This document shows, piece after piece, positions 53,575 through 62,004 of a stretch of 64,000 bases of DNA; within the stretch, counting starts at the first letter, position 1; each line of letters starts with the position of its first letter. Source of the DNA: Flavobacteriaceae bacterium UBA3611 (GTDB taxonomy: Bacteria > Bacteroidota > Bacteroidia > Flavobacteriales > Flavobacteriaceae); the NCBI GenBank assembly GCA_002375495.1, contig DFLU01000009.1, forward strand, positions 201,361 to 265,360, given 5' to 3'. The translations under genes and the position numbers were made by a program. The notes beneath the pieces are model-generated. The model was not told the origin of the DNA, made no database searches, and saw only the letters and a program-made list of their open reading frames with translations.

Positions 53575-55740
53575 TTATTGTTGTGATGCTTCATCGCCTA
53601 GCAACACCTCTAAAATTGCAATGGCGGCTTCACTAATCTTTGTTCCCGGACCGAACACAGCAACAGCGCCCGCATCGAAGAGAAATTGATAATCTTGCGG
53701 CGGGATTACGCCCCCTACGATTACCATGATATCTTCACGACCTAATTTTTTTACTTCTTCAATTACCTGCGGAACCAATGTTTTATGGCCTGCAGCTAAC
53801 GATGAAACTCCTAAAATGTGTACGTCGTTTTCTATGGCTTGTTGAGCCGCTTCCTTTGGAGTTTGAAACAACGGACCGATATCTACGTCGAAGCCAACAT
53901 CTGCATAACCTGTGGCCACCACTTTGGCTCCACGGTCGTGACCATCTTGTCCCATTTTTGCGATCATGATGCGCGGTCTACGTCCTTCCTGTTCGGCAAA
54001 TCGATCTGCCAACATACGTGCTTTTTCGAACTGTGGGTCTTTTTTGATTTCTTTGCTGTACACGCCGCTAAACGATTTAATTTGTGCTTTATACCTTCCA
54101 AAAACTTCCTCCAAGGCGTTACTGATTTCACCAAGGGTAGCTCTTTCACGGGCTGCTTCTATGGCTAAAGCTAATAAATTTCCTTCAGCTGTTTTGGCAC
54201 CATGCGTCAAATTTTTAAGTGCTTCGGAAACTTTAGTGGCATTGCGGCTCGCTTTTATCTTTTTTAAGCGCTCCATCTGCCCTTTGCGTACCAACTGATT
54301 ATCTACGTCTAAAATTTGCAGCGGATCTTCTTTTTCAAGCTGAAATTTATTGACACCAACAATAACATCTTGACCCCCGTCTATACGGGCTTGTTTTCGC
54401 GCAGCAGCTTCTTCAATACGAAGCTTTGGGATGCCCGCTTCAATTGCTTTCGTCATGCCGCCTAATGCTTCCACTTCTTCAATCAGTTTCCAGGCTTTTT
54501 CAGCAATATCATTTGTTAAGCTTTCCACATAGTAACTGCCTGCCCACGGATCTACCGTTCTGTTAATTTGTGTCTCTTCTTGTAAGTAAATCTGCGTATT
54601 TCTGGCAATACGTGCCGAAAAATCGGTAGGAAGTGCAATCGCTTCATCTAAAGCATTGGTATGCAAACTCTGTGTGCCGCCAAAGGCAGCAGCGGCAGCC
54701 TCAATGGCAGTTCTGGCTACATTGTTAAACGGATCTTGCGCAGTCAGGCTCCAGCCACTCGTCTGGCAGTGAGTTCGAAGCGCTAATGATTTTTGGTTTT
54801 TCGGATTGAATTGCTTGACAATTTTAGCCCATAACATACGCGCGGCCCGAAGTTTGGCAATTTCCATAAAATGATTCATCCCGATCGCCCAGAAAAACGA
54901 TAGGCGAGGGGCGAAGCTATCGATGTCCATACCAGCTTTAATCCCAGTACGAATGTATTCAAGCCCGTCTGCCAAGGTATACGCCAGCTCAATATCGCAA
55001 GTTGCACCGGCTTCTTGCATATGATACCCTGAAATTGAGATGCTATTAAATTTCGGCATCTTTTCAGAAGTAAATTCAAAAATATCGCTGATGATTTTCA
55101 TGGATGGTGTTGGCGGATAGATATAGGTGTTTCGCACCATGAATTCTTTGAGAATATCGTTCTGAATGGTTCCAGCCAACGCTTCAGGAGCTACACCTTG
55201 TTCTTCGGCAGCAACAATGTAAAAAGCCAAAATGGGTAGCACTGCACCGTTCATGGTCATAGAAACACTCATCTTATCCAACGGAATCTGGTCGAATAAA
55301 ATTTTCATATCCTCAACGCTATCAATAGCCACACCCGCTTTTCCTACATCGCCCACAACACGTTCATGGTCACTGTCATAACCGCGATGAGTTGCAAGAT
55401 CGAATGCCACAGAAAGACCTTTTTGTCCGGCAGCCAGATTTCGTCTATAGAAAGCATTGCTGTCTTCCGCAGTAGAAAAACCAGCATATTGCCGTATGGT
55501 CCATGGTCTGCGGACGTACATGGTAGAGTAGGGACCCCGGAGGTTGGGGGCAATTCCTGCCACAAAATTAAGGTGGTGAAGGTCTTCAATGTCTGCTTCG
55601 GTATACCTTTTTTTAATAAGAATATCTTCGGCGGTAGTAAACTTTTGAGATTGTGAGTTCTCTTGGCTTTTTATTTCCGTCTTCCCGCTTCCTACTTCAA
55701 TACCTTTTAATTGAATATGTTGGATGTCTTTTCTACTCAT
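53575..55740 (-). CDS. mutB: methylmalonyl-CoA mutase large subunit
   Basis: 721 residues. It interconverts methylmalonyl-CoA and succinyl-CoA with adenosylcobalamin. Visible: the TIM barrel with YVRRPWTIRQYAGFSTAEDSN and LRTHCQTSGWSLT, and the B12-binding domain with the histidine-on motif DGHDRGAKV (Lys-free DxHxxG) and GGVIPPQDY near the C-terminus. Length is normal. It overlaps the start of the small subunit gene by 8 bp. Confidence 0.96.
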   Translation of the reverse strand: MSRKDIQHIQLKGIEVGSGKTEIKSQENSQSQKFTTAEDILIKKRYTEADIEDLHHLNFVAGIAPNLRGPYSTMYVRRPWTIRQYAGFSTAEDSNAFYRRNLAAGQKGLSVAFDLATHRGYDSDHERVVGDVGKAGVAIDSVEDMKILFDQIPLDKMSVSMTMNGAVLPILAFYIVAAEEQGVAPEALAGTIQNDILKEFMVRNTYIYPPTPSMKIISDIFEFTSEKMPKFNSISISGYHMQEAGATCDIELAYTLADGLEYIRTGIKAGMDIDSFAPRLSFFWAIGMNHFMEIAKLRAARMLWAKIVKQFNPKNQKSLALRTHCQTSGWSLTAQDPFNNVARTAIEAAAAAFGGTQSLHTNALDEAIALPTDFSARIARNTQIYLQEETQINRTVDPWAGSYYVESLTNDIAEKAWKLIEEVEALGGMTKAIEAGIPKLRIEEAAARKQARIDGGQDVIVGVNKFQLEKEDPLQILDVDNQLVRKGQMERLKKIKASRNATKVSEALKNLTHGAKTAEGNLLALAIEAARERATLGEISNALEEVFGRYKAQIKSFSGVYSKEIKKDPQFEKARMLADRFAEQEGRRPRIMIAKMGQDGHDRGAKVVATGYADVGFDVDIGPLFQTPKEAAQQAIENDVHILGVSSLAAGHKTLVPQVIEEVKKLGREDIMVIVGGVIPPQDYQFLFDAGAVAVFGPGTKISEAAIAILEVLLGDEASQQ

Positions 55741-57106
55741 GACTCAGTCGTTCTTGTTCTACGTTTTCAGAAAGCCTTTTAGCAATTATCGGAGCTATTT
55801 CGGTTTTTCGTTTGTTAGTTTTTACAAAAGGAAACAGTTCAAGGTCATGCTTCATCTGGTCTGCCTTATTCGGGTATTTATTGGTTCCCAAGAGCACAAT
55901 TTTCCCTTCGTCAAACCAATCTTGCTCTTTTTGGGCGCTTTCTTTTATTTTTTTCTGAAGCGTACCTTCTTTTAATTGTGAAAGCAGCCCGCCTCCTTTT
56001 TCAATCGATTTAAACAACTCCAGTGCTTTTTCTGCTAATTGATGGGTTAGTGTTTCAATATAATAGCTGCCGTCTGCCGGATTGGAAACAGCGTCAAAAT
56101 AACTTTCGTTTTTAAGGATAAGCAACTGGTTACGGGCAATACGCTCTCCAAATTCGTTGCTTTTGTGGTACAATGCATCGTATGGTAGGTTGCAAACGGA
56201 GTTCGCGCCTCCTAACGTGGCAGCCATACATTCGGTGGTGGTACGCAGCATGTTTACGTTATAATCATAAAGCGTTTTATTTCTTCGGGATGGCAACGCA
56301 ATAATATGACAAGTTGTGGGAGTATTATACGCTGAAGCTAAGCTTGCAAATAACATGCGTAGGGCACGAATTTTGGCAATTTCAAAGAAATAATTAGAGC
56401 CAACTGCTACTGTAAACGTTATAGGGGGTGATGCGTTCTGTTTAGATGGGTCAAAATGGTTTAGGTATTCGTTGGCATGGGCCAAACCGTATGCCAACTG
56501 CTGTACCATATTGGCACCTGCGTTTTGATATACGGAAGTCGAAACTGAAATCAAATGCTCAACGGGAAATTTCTTTATCAGCGTTTCAAGTAGGGTGTGA
56601 TCTTTCGCACTATTATGAAACCAATTCCCTGAACTGGCAAGGTTACCCAATACATCTATCAGGTGGTAAACGGTTGCGTTCTTTTCTTTCAGATATGAAA
56701 TTGTATCTGAAATGAATGCTTCGTCTAAAAATTTCCAATCTATATAAAGACCTGATGTTGAAAAAGGAAAATTTTTGAAAACCGTTTCAAGGTCGAACCT
56801 ATTTTCAACAGTAAAAAGAATAGCTTCGGCACCGCGTTCTACAGCATCGAGCGCCAATCGATTTGCAATGGCGGCATCGTCTATATAAATTTCTTGGGTG
56901 ATGCTCCATTGTTCAGGATGCCCGGGTATGGTTGTGGGTGTCGCTTCAAAATCGTCTGCGTGGTAGGTAGGTCGTACATGAACACCTTCCAAACTTTGCC
57001 AGACCAAGGCATCGTTATAGTCGGCACCTTTTAAATCTGCTTGAATTTTTTGTTTCCATTGTTTTGCGGAAACGGGATCAAAATCTTTAAATAATGAATT
57101 GCTCAC
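55733..57106 (-). CDS. mutA: methylmalonyl-CoA mutase small subunit
   Basis: 457 residues. Homologous to the mutB barrel (for example HVRPTYHADDF, RIARNQLLILKNESYFD, NPADGSYYIE) but without a B12-binding domain, as expected for the non-catalytic subunit. It is shorter than the roughly 620-residue proteobacterial form, which is normal for Bacteroidota. It follows ftsB/udk on the same strand and precedes mutB. Confidence 0.93.
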   Translation of the reverse strand: MSNSLFKDFDPVSAKQWKQKIQADLKGADYNDALVWQSLEGVHVRPTYHADDFEATPTTIPGHPEQWSITQEIYIDDAAIANRLALDAVERGAEAILFTVENRFDLETVFKNFPFSTSGLYIDWKFLDEAFISDTISYLKEKNATVYHLIDVLGNLASSGNWFHNSAKDHTLLETLIKKFPVEHLISVSTSVYQNAGANMVQQLAYGLAHANEYLNHFDPSKQNASPPITFTVAVGSNYFFEIAKIRALRMLFASLASAYNTPTTCHIIALPSRRNKTLYDYNVNMLRTTTECMAATLGGANSVCNLPYDALYHKSNEFGERIARNQLLILKNESYFDAVSNPADGSYYIETLTHQLAEKALELFKSIEKGGGLLSQLKEGTLQKKIKESAQKEQDWFDEGKIVLLGTNKYPNKADQMKHDLELFPFVKTNKRKTEIAPIIAKRLSENVEQERLSHE

Positions 57107-57133
57107 GGTTTTGTGCTTTTTTGATTTCTGAAG

Positions 57134-57451
57134 TTATTTCAGACTGTCTTCGTGTTCGATGATAAAAATATCTTCCCCTTCTTTTTTTAGAAAATATTTT
57201 TCTCGGGCAAATTTTTCAATTTCGTTGCTGTCTTTCATCTTATCGAGAAATTCTTTGTCTTTACCAATTTCCTTTTGGTAAAATTCTTTGTTTTCTTCTA
57301 ACGCCTCAATTTCATCGTTGAGTTCTTTGTGTATAAAATACGAATTGGTATCGAAGAAAATCATCCAAACAATAAATAAGACGATAATAAGTATGTAGGT
57401 ACTCCCTAGAATCCTAAACCAGCGCTTTTTTTTGAGTTCTGAAAATTTCAT
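57134..57451 (-). CDS. FtsB/DivIC-like septum formation initiator
   Basis: 105 residues. One membrane helix (about 13-31, FRILGSTYILIIVLFIVWMIF region), then a coiled coil of E and K (ELNDEIEALEENKEFYQKE) and the EKFAREKYFLKKEGEDIFII end typical of FtsB/DivIC, which bridges the divisome. Small size and layout are standard. It overlaps udk by 4 bp. Confidence 0.88.
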   Translation of the reverse strand: MKFSELKKKRWFRILGSTYILIIVLFIVWMIFFDTNSYFIHKELNDEIEALEENKEFYQKEIGKDKEFLDKMKDSNEIEKFAREKYFLKKEGEDIFIIEHEDSLK

Positions 57452-58059
57452 ACTCCTAATTTTTGCTGAACGATATTCCGAATCACATCTACCGCGACCG
57501 TATTATACCTATTATTTGGAATGATAATATCTGCAAATTCTTTTGAAGGCTCTATAAACTGCAAATGCATAGGCTTTAGGGTGGTTTGATAGCGTGCAAG
57601 CACCTCGTCTAAATCGCGCCCTCGATCTGCTATGTCTCTTTTTAATCTGCGAATGAGCCGCTCGTCGCTATCGGCATGTACAAATATTTTAATATCGAAA
57701 AGCTCCCTAATTTCGGGGTGCGTTAAGATTAAAATTCCCTCTACGATGATTACTTTTCTTGGGTGTGTAGTCACAGTTTCGTCAATTCTGTTATGTGCCA
57801 CAAAGCTATACACTGGCTGTTCAAACGAATCGCCTCGTTTTAATGCTTCCAGATGTGTAGCCAATAATGGAAAATCGATAGAGTTGGGGTGATCGAAGTT
57901 AATTTTCACACGATCTTCAAAGGTAAGGTGGCTAGTATCTTTGTAATAGCTGTCTTGCGAAATTACGCAGACTTCATCTACTGGAAGTTGTTCCACGATT
58001 TGTTGCACAACGGTTGTTTTTCCGCTTCCGGTGCCTCCTCCAATCCCGATAATTAGCAT
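57448..58059 (-). CDS. udk: uridine kinase
   Basis: 203 residues. Phosphorylates uridine and cytidine with ATP or GTP. Walker A GGTGSGKTTV (8-17), QDSYYKD, FDHPNSIDFPLL and the RLKRDIADRGRDLDEVL lid are visible. It has its own promoter and heads the udk-ftsB-mutA-mutB-LytTR strand. Confidence 0.95.
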   Translation of the reverse strand: MLIIGIGGGTGSGKTTVVQQIVEQLPVDEVCVISQDSYYKDTSHLTFEDRVKINFDHPNSIDFPLLATHLEALKRGDSFEQPVYSFVAHNRIDETVTTHPRKVIIVEGILILTHPEIRELFDIKIFVHADSDERLIRRLKRDIADRGRDLDEVLARYQTTLKPMHLQFIEPSKEFADIIIPNNRYNTVAVDVIRNIVQQKLGV

Positions 58060-58075
58060 ACTTTTTTATTTAGCA

Positions 58076-58083
58076 CAAAGGTA
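58076..58083 (-). promoter_or_regulatory. -7 element of udk
   Basis: Minus-strand TACCTTTG fits TAnnTTTG, 16 bases before the udk ATG at 58059. Confidence 0.6.
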
Positions 58084-58116
58084 GAAAATCTGCCGACTTG
58101 TAGCCGTGGTAAAATG

Positions 58117-58575
58117 CTATTCTTTAATTTCGGCCACTTCGGCTTCTGTTACCATCTTTTCTTGTTTGTTCCCCCAATTATTCATGACGTAATTCATCAC
58201 ATCTGCAACTTCTTGGTCACTGAGTCCCATGGGTGCCATCACGCCGTTGTATACCTTTCCATTTACTTCTATTTCACCTTTTTGCCCAAATTTTACTGCG
58301 TGTATGCTTTCGGCACGTTTGTCTTTAAGCCAATTTGAGTTTGCCAAAGGCGGAAAATTACCAGGAATTCCCTTACCATTTGCTAAATGGCATTGCATGC
58401 AAAAGTCGGTGTACACCATACCGCCTCGCTCCATACTAGCCTGGAGCGGTGTTTGGTCGTTGCCCATGTCTTCAGAAATAGTGGCGTTGCCAATTTTAAT
58501 GCTACTTTTTTTTGCTGAATCTTGACAAGAAATAAATACGATTGCGGCTGCAATTATTATGATGGATTGCTTCAT
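58117..58575 (-). CDS. c-type cytochrome lipoprotein
   Basis: 152 residues. Lipobox FISC (Cys17) marks it as a lipoprotein. Heme motif C59-M-Q-C62-H63 in YTDFCMQCHLANGKG and the distal Met in VMAPMGLSDQE. It lies 23 bp downstream of the sugar dehydrogenase gene on the same strand, so it is the likely electron acceptor of that enzyme. Confidence 0.9.
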   Translation of the reverse strand: MKQSIIIIAAAIVFISCQDSAKKSSIKIGNATISEDMGNDQTPLQASMERGGMVYTDFCMQCHLANGKGIPGNFPPLANSNWLKDKRAESIHAVKFGQKGEIEVNGKVYNGVMAPMGLSDQEVADVMNYVMNNWGNKQEKMVTEAEVAEIKE

Positions 58576-58598
58576 TGTTGTATGATGGTTAGAACTGT

Positions 58599-59717
58599 TT
58601 AATTTGGAACAACTTTATAAATACCGTCTCCTTCAACGGCGATGTAAATATAACCATCTGGAGCTTCTTTTACATTGCGTACACGGCCAATCCCGTCGGC
58701 TATTTTTACTCGGTCTATTACTTTTGTTCCATCTAGTTTCACTAATTCAACATAATTAAACTTTAGGGAACCTACCAACAGATGTCCTTTCCAGTCGGGA
58801 TAGGTATCGCTAGTTACGAAATCCATTCCGCAAGGAGCAATAGAAGGCACCCAATAATAAACGGGTTGCTTCATGCCTTCTTTTTTCGTGATATCGGTAA
58901 ATTTAGTACCGCTGTAGTTTATTCCATAACTAATTACTGGCCAGCCATAGTTTGCGCCTTTTTCAATAATATTGATTTCATCACCCCCTTTTGGACCGTG
59001 TTCGTGAATCCATATTTCACCTGTGCTAGGGTGCAGAGCCATACCTTGCGGATTCCTATTTCCGTAGGTGTAAATAGCATCGAGCCCATCTGTGCCAACA
59101 AAAGGATTGTCTGCAGGAACTGTGCCGTCATCATTAAGGCGGTAAATTTTACCACCATCTCGGGTAATGTCTTGAGGGTTTACATCTCTCTCGCCGCGTT
59201 CGCCAATTGAAAAATATAGATACCCCTCATTGTCGAATTCAATTCGGGAACCGAAATGTTGCCCGCGTGTGGTATTAGGAGTTGCCTTATACAAATGTTC
59301 GATGGTCACAAGTGCATCACCCTCAAGTTTGGCGCGACTTAATTTGGTGTTTCCACCATTCCCTTCGCCCTCTTCTGAAGCGTAGGTAAAGTAAATCCAC
59401 CCCGTTTCTTCATAGTCGGGATGTAGGGTAATGTCTAAGAGTCCTCCTTGACCACGATTATATACGTCAGGAACATTTTTAATTGACGTTTTTGTACCGT
59501 CTTTAAAATGTATCAATTCACCGCTTTTTTCAGCAATTAGCATACTACCATCGGGAAGCCACGTCATGCCCCATGGATTCGTAAGGTTATCGACAACTAA
59601 TTCAGTAGTATACCCTCGTGGAGTATCGGTTGTTAAAGCAATGTCGTTTTTCTTCTTTGGGGCATTACAGCTAACAAGTAGAACAATACAGCAACATAGA
59701 GATAGTATGGTTTTCAT
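58599..59717 (-). CDS. PQQ-type soluble sugar dehydrogenase-like lipoprotein
   Basis: 372 residues. Lipobox LVSC in the first 20 residues. The six-bladed beta-propeller shows LTNPWGMTWLPDGSMLIAEK, GGLLDITLHPDYEE, RGQHFGSRIEFD (catalytic histidine region), TYGNRNPQGMALHP, EHGPKGGDEINI and NYGWPV, matching the aldose sugar dehydrogenase/GdhB group, which uses PQQ and calcium. PQQ synthesis genes are not in the window. Paired with cytochrome c downstream. Confidence 0.9.
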   Translation of the reverse strand: MKTILSLCCCIVLLVSCNAPKKKNDIALTTDTPRGYTTELVVDNLTNPWGMTWLPDGSMLIAEKSGELIHFKDGTKTSIKNVPDVYNRGQGGLLDITLHPDYEETGWIYFTYASEEGEGNGGNTKLSRAKLEGDALVTIEHLYKATPNTTRGQHFGSRIEFDNEGYLYFSIGERGERDVNPQDITRDGGKIYRLNDDGTVPADNPFVGTDGLDAIYTYGNRNPQGMALHPSTGEIWIHEHGPKGGDEINIIEKGANYGWPVISYGINYSGTKFTDITKKEGMKQPVYYWVPSIAPCGMDFVTSDTYPDWKGHLLVGSLKFNYVELVKLDGTKVIDRVKIADGIGRVRNVKEAPDGYIYIAVEGDGIYKVVPN

Positions 59718-59763
59718 GGCATAATTTCTTTCCTGAAAAGATAGTAAAATAAGTACTAAAAGA

Positions 59764-59795
59764 AAAACCCAAATACAAAGTTGTACTTGGGTTTT
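59764..59795. other. bidirectional terminator-like hairpin in a divergent region
   Basis: AAAACCCAA-a-TACAA (59764-59778) pairs with TTGTA-c-TTGGGTTTT (59781-59795), about 14 pairs with one mismatch and a 2-base loop, A-rich on the left and T-rich on the right. It lies between two gene starts that face away from each other, where no terminator is expected. The rest of 59718-60059 is AT-rich; a -7-like TATCTTTA (60036-60043) precedes the BCCP ATG. Confidence 0.5.
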
Positions 59796-60059
59796 GCGGG
59801 GGCAATTATGGTAGTGTCTCGCTTATAGGTGGCTATTCATATAAGGTCTCTGACACAAATATTTACGAAATTTATAAGTAGTTGGTTTTATATTTGGTCA
59901 AAATTTGAAGCACAGCAAAAACAACAATCTTTATACTCCATTTTAATTCATTGGAAATACCATTTTTCTTGTCAATCATTTAGGTCTCGTTAAAAAACCT
60001 CCACTGCTATCCTTGCGGTATTGTTGCACGAATCCTATCTTTATAAAAAAAATCTTCAG

Positions 60060-60548
60060 ATGAATTCAACATTCAAAACACGAGTCAATGACACCTTTGA
60101 CTTTTCTTTGCAAAAAGATGAAATTGTAGCTATGGATGCTCTGTCTAGGGATGGAGCGGTACATATTGTCCATAATAATCAATCAATTATGGTTTCTGTT
60201 GAGAAGAGCGACTTTGATAAGCGTTCTTATTCCTTGAAAATAGATGGAACGCTATACGAAGTAATAATCGAAAACGAGCTCGATTTGCTTATTGCTGAAA
60301 TGGGACTCGCAACAGGCGAAGAAAACGTAAGCAATGAAGTACATGCGCCCATGCCAGGATTGATTATCGAAGTGGCTGTAACAGAAGGGCAGGAAGTGAA
60401 AGAAGGAGAGGTATTATGTGTGCTTGAAGCTATGAAAATGGAAAACGCCCTGCTTTCGCCAAAAGATGGAACCGTGAAGTTTGTCACTGTAAAAAGAGGC
60501 GATACTGTTGAAAAAGGAGCATTATTAATAGATTTTGAACAAGAATGA
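60060..60548 (+). CDS. biotin carboxyl carrier protein of an acyl-CoA carboxylase
   Basis: 162 residues from ATG 60060. The C-terminal 75 residues are a biotinyl domain with the biotinylated lysine in LEAMKMENAL; the N-terminal half (ALSRDGAVHIV, SYSLKIDGTLYEVII) is the linker found in flavobacterial propionyl-CoA carboxylases. It overlaps the biotin carboxylase gene by 4 bp. With the next two genes it forms a three-part carboxylase, functionally the propionyl-CoA carboxylase alpha chain split in two. Confidence 0.88.
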   Translation: MNSTFKTRVNDTFDFSLQKDEIVAMDALSRDGAVHIVHNNQSIMVSVEKSDFDKRSYSLKIDGTLYEVIIENELDLLIAEMGLATGEENVSNEVHAPMPGLIIEVAVTEGQEVKEGEVLCVLEAMKMENALLSPKDGTVKFVTVKRGDTVEKGALLIDFEQE

Positions 60549-61987
60549 TACAAAAAATTTTAGTTGCCAATAGAGGAGAAATTGCCTTGAGGGTCATGAA
60601 GACCGCACGCAATATGGGCATTAAAACGGTAGCAGTATATTCTGAAGCCGACAGAAATGCGCCACACGTACGGTTTGCAGATGAAGCAGTGTTAATTGGT
60701 CCGCCACCATCTAACGAATCCTATCTTAAAGGCCCCTTTATTATTGAAGTCGCCAAAAAACTGGAAGTAGATGCCATACATCCGGGGTACGGATTCCTTA
60801 GTGAAAATGCCGAGTTCGCAGAACAAGTTGAAGAAAGTGGAATTATTTTCATAGGTCCGAAATCACACGCCATTAGGATTATGGGAAGCAAATTGGCCGC
60901 AAAGGATGCTGTAAAAGAATACGGCATCCCGATGGTTCCAGGCATCGATACAGCAATCACTGATGTTGACAAAGCCTCAGAGATAGCAAAGAAAATTGGT
61001 TTCCCCATTCTTATAAAAGCTTCTGCAGGCGGCGGTGGAAAAGGGATGCGCATTGTTGAAAAGGCTTCCGAAATAAAGGAACAAATGAAACGCGCCATTA
61101 GCGAAGCAGAAAATGCGTTCGGTGATGGGTCTGTTTTTATCGAAAAATATGTGGGCTCGCCACGACATATCGAGATACAAGTATTAGCCGATACCCACGG
61201 AAATATCATCCATCTTTTTGAGCGCGAGTGTAGCATCCAGCGTAGACATCAAAAAGTGGTCGAAGAAGCACCGTCTTCAGTGCTTACCCCTAAACTACGC
61301 AGGGAAATGGGTGCAGCAGCCGTAAAGGTGGCGAAAGCATGTGATTATGTAGGTGCGGGAACGGTTGAGTTTTTATTGGATGAAAATATGAACTTTTACT
61401 TCCTAGAAATGAATACCCGTTTACAAGTAGAGCACCCTGTCACCGAGTGGATCACCGGAATCGATTTGGTTGAGCAGCAAATAAGAGTGGCAAACGGAGA
61501 AAAATTATCGTTTGGCCAAGACGATTTGAACATTCGCGGGCACGCCATTGAACTCCGGGTGTATGCCGAAGATGCGCTCCATAACTTTATGCCGAGCGTA
61601 GGCACTTTGGAAATATACCGGCCTCCGTCCGGAAAGTATATCCGTGTAGATGATGGGTATGAAGAAGGGATGGAAGTTCCTATTCAATATGACCCTATGC
61701 TTTCAAAACTAGTCACCTTTGGGAAAACACGAAACGAAGCCATACAGCGTATGCTAGAGGCAATTGCCAAATATGAGGTAAAAGGGGTTAGTACCACTTT
61801 GCCCTTTGGAAAATTCGTTTTTAAACACGAGGCGTTTCGAACCGGGAAATTCGACACACATTTTGTAAAGCAGTACTATTCTGAGGATAAACTAAAGGAA
61901 CAAATGCGAACCGAAGCCGCTGTTGCAGCTAAAATAGCCTTGAAACTTTATCTACAGGATGCTGAATTGTTACGGCTTCCGAACTAA
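60545..61987 (+). CDS. biotin carboxylase subunit
   Basis: 480 residues. It carboxylates biotin using ATP and bicarbonate. ATP-grasp features: HPGYGFLSENAEFA, the ATP-binding SAGGGGKGMRIV loop, the EMNTRLQVEHPVTE catalytic stretch and RIQ-like RGHAIELRVYAED. It shares the operon with a carrier and carboxyltransferase and is close to mutA-mutB, so the likely substrate partner is propionyl-CoA; accC of acetyl-CoA carboxylase is the alternative. Confidence 0.9.
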   Translation: MIQKILVANRGEIALRVMKTARNMGIKTVAVYSEADRNAPHVRFADEAVLIGPPPSNESYLKGPFIIEVAKKLEVDAIHPGYGFLSENAEFAEQVEESGIIFIGPKSHAIRIMGSKLAAKDAVKEYGIPMVPGIDTAITDVDKASEIAKKIGFPILIKASAGGGGKGMRIVEKASEIKEQMKRAISEAENAFGDGSVFIEKYVGSPRHIEIQVLADTHGNIIHLFERECSIQRRHQKVVEEAPSSVLTPKLRREMGAAAVKVAKACDYVGAGTVEFLLDENMNFYFLEMNTRLQVEHPVTEWITGIDLVEQQIRVANGEKLSFGQDDLNIRGHAIELRVYAEDALHNFMPSVGTLEIYRPPSGKYIRVDDGYEEGMEVPIQYDPMLSKLVTFGKTRNEAIQRMLEAIAKYEVKGVSTTLPFGKFVFKHEAFRTGKFDTHFVKQYYSEDKLKEQMRTEAAVAAKIALKLYLQDAELLRLPN

Positions 61988-62004
61988 AAAATTGTCTAGA
62001 TATT

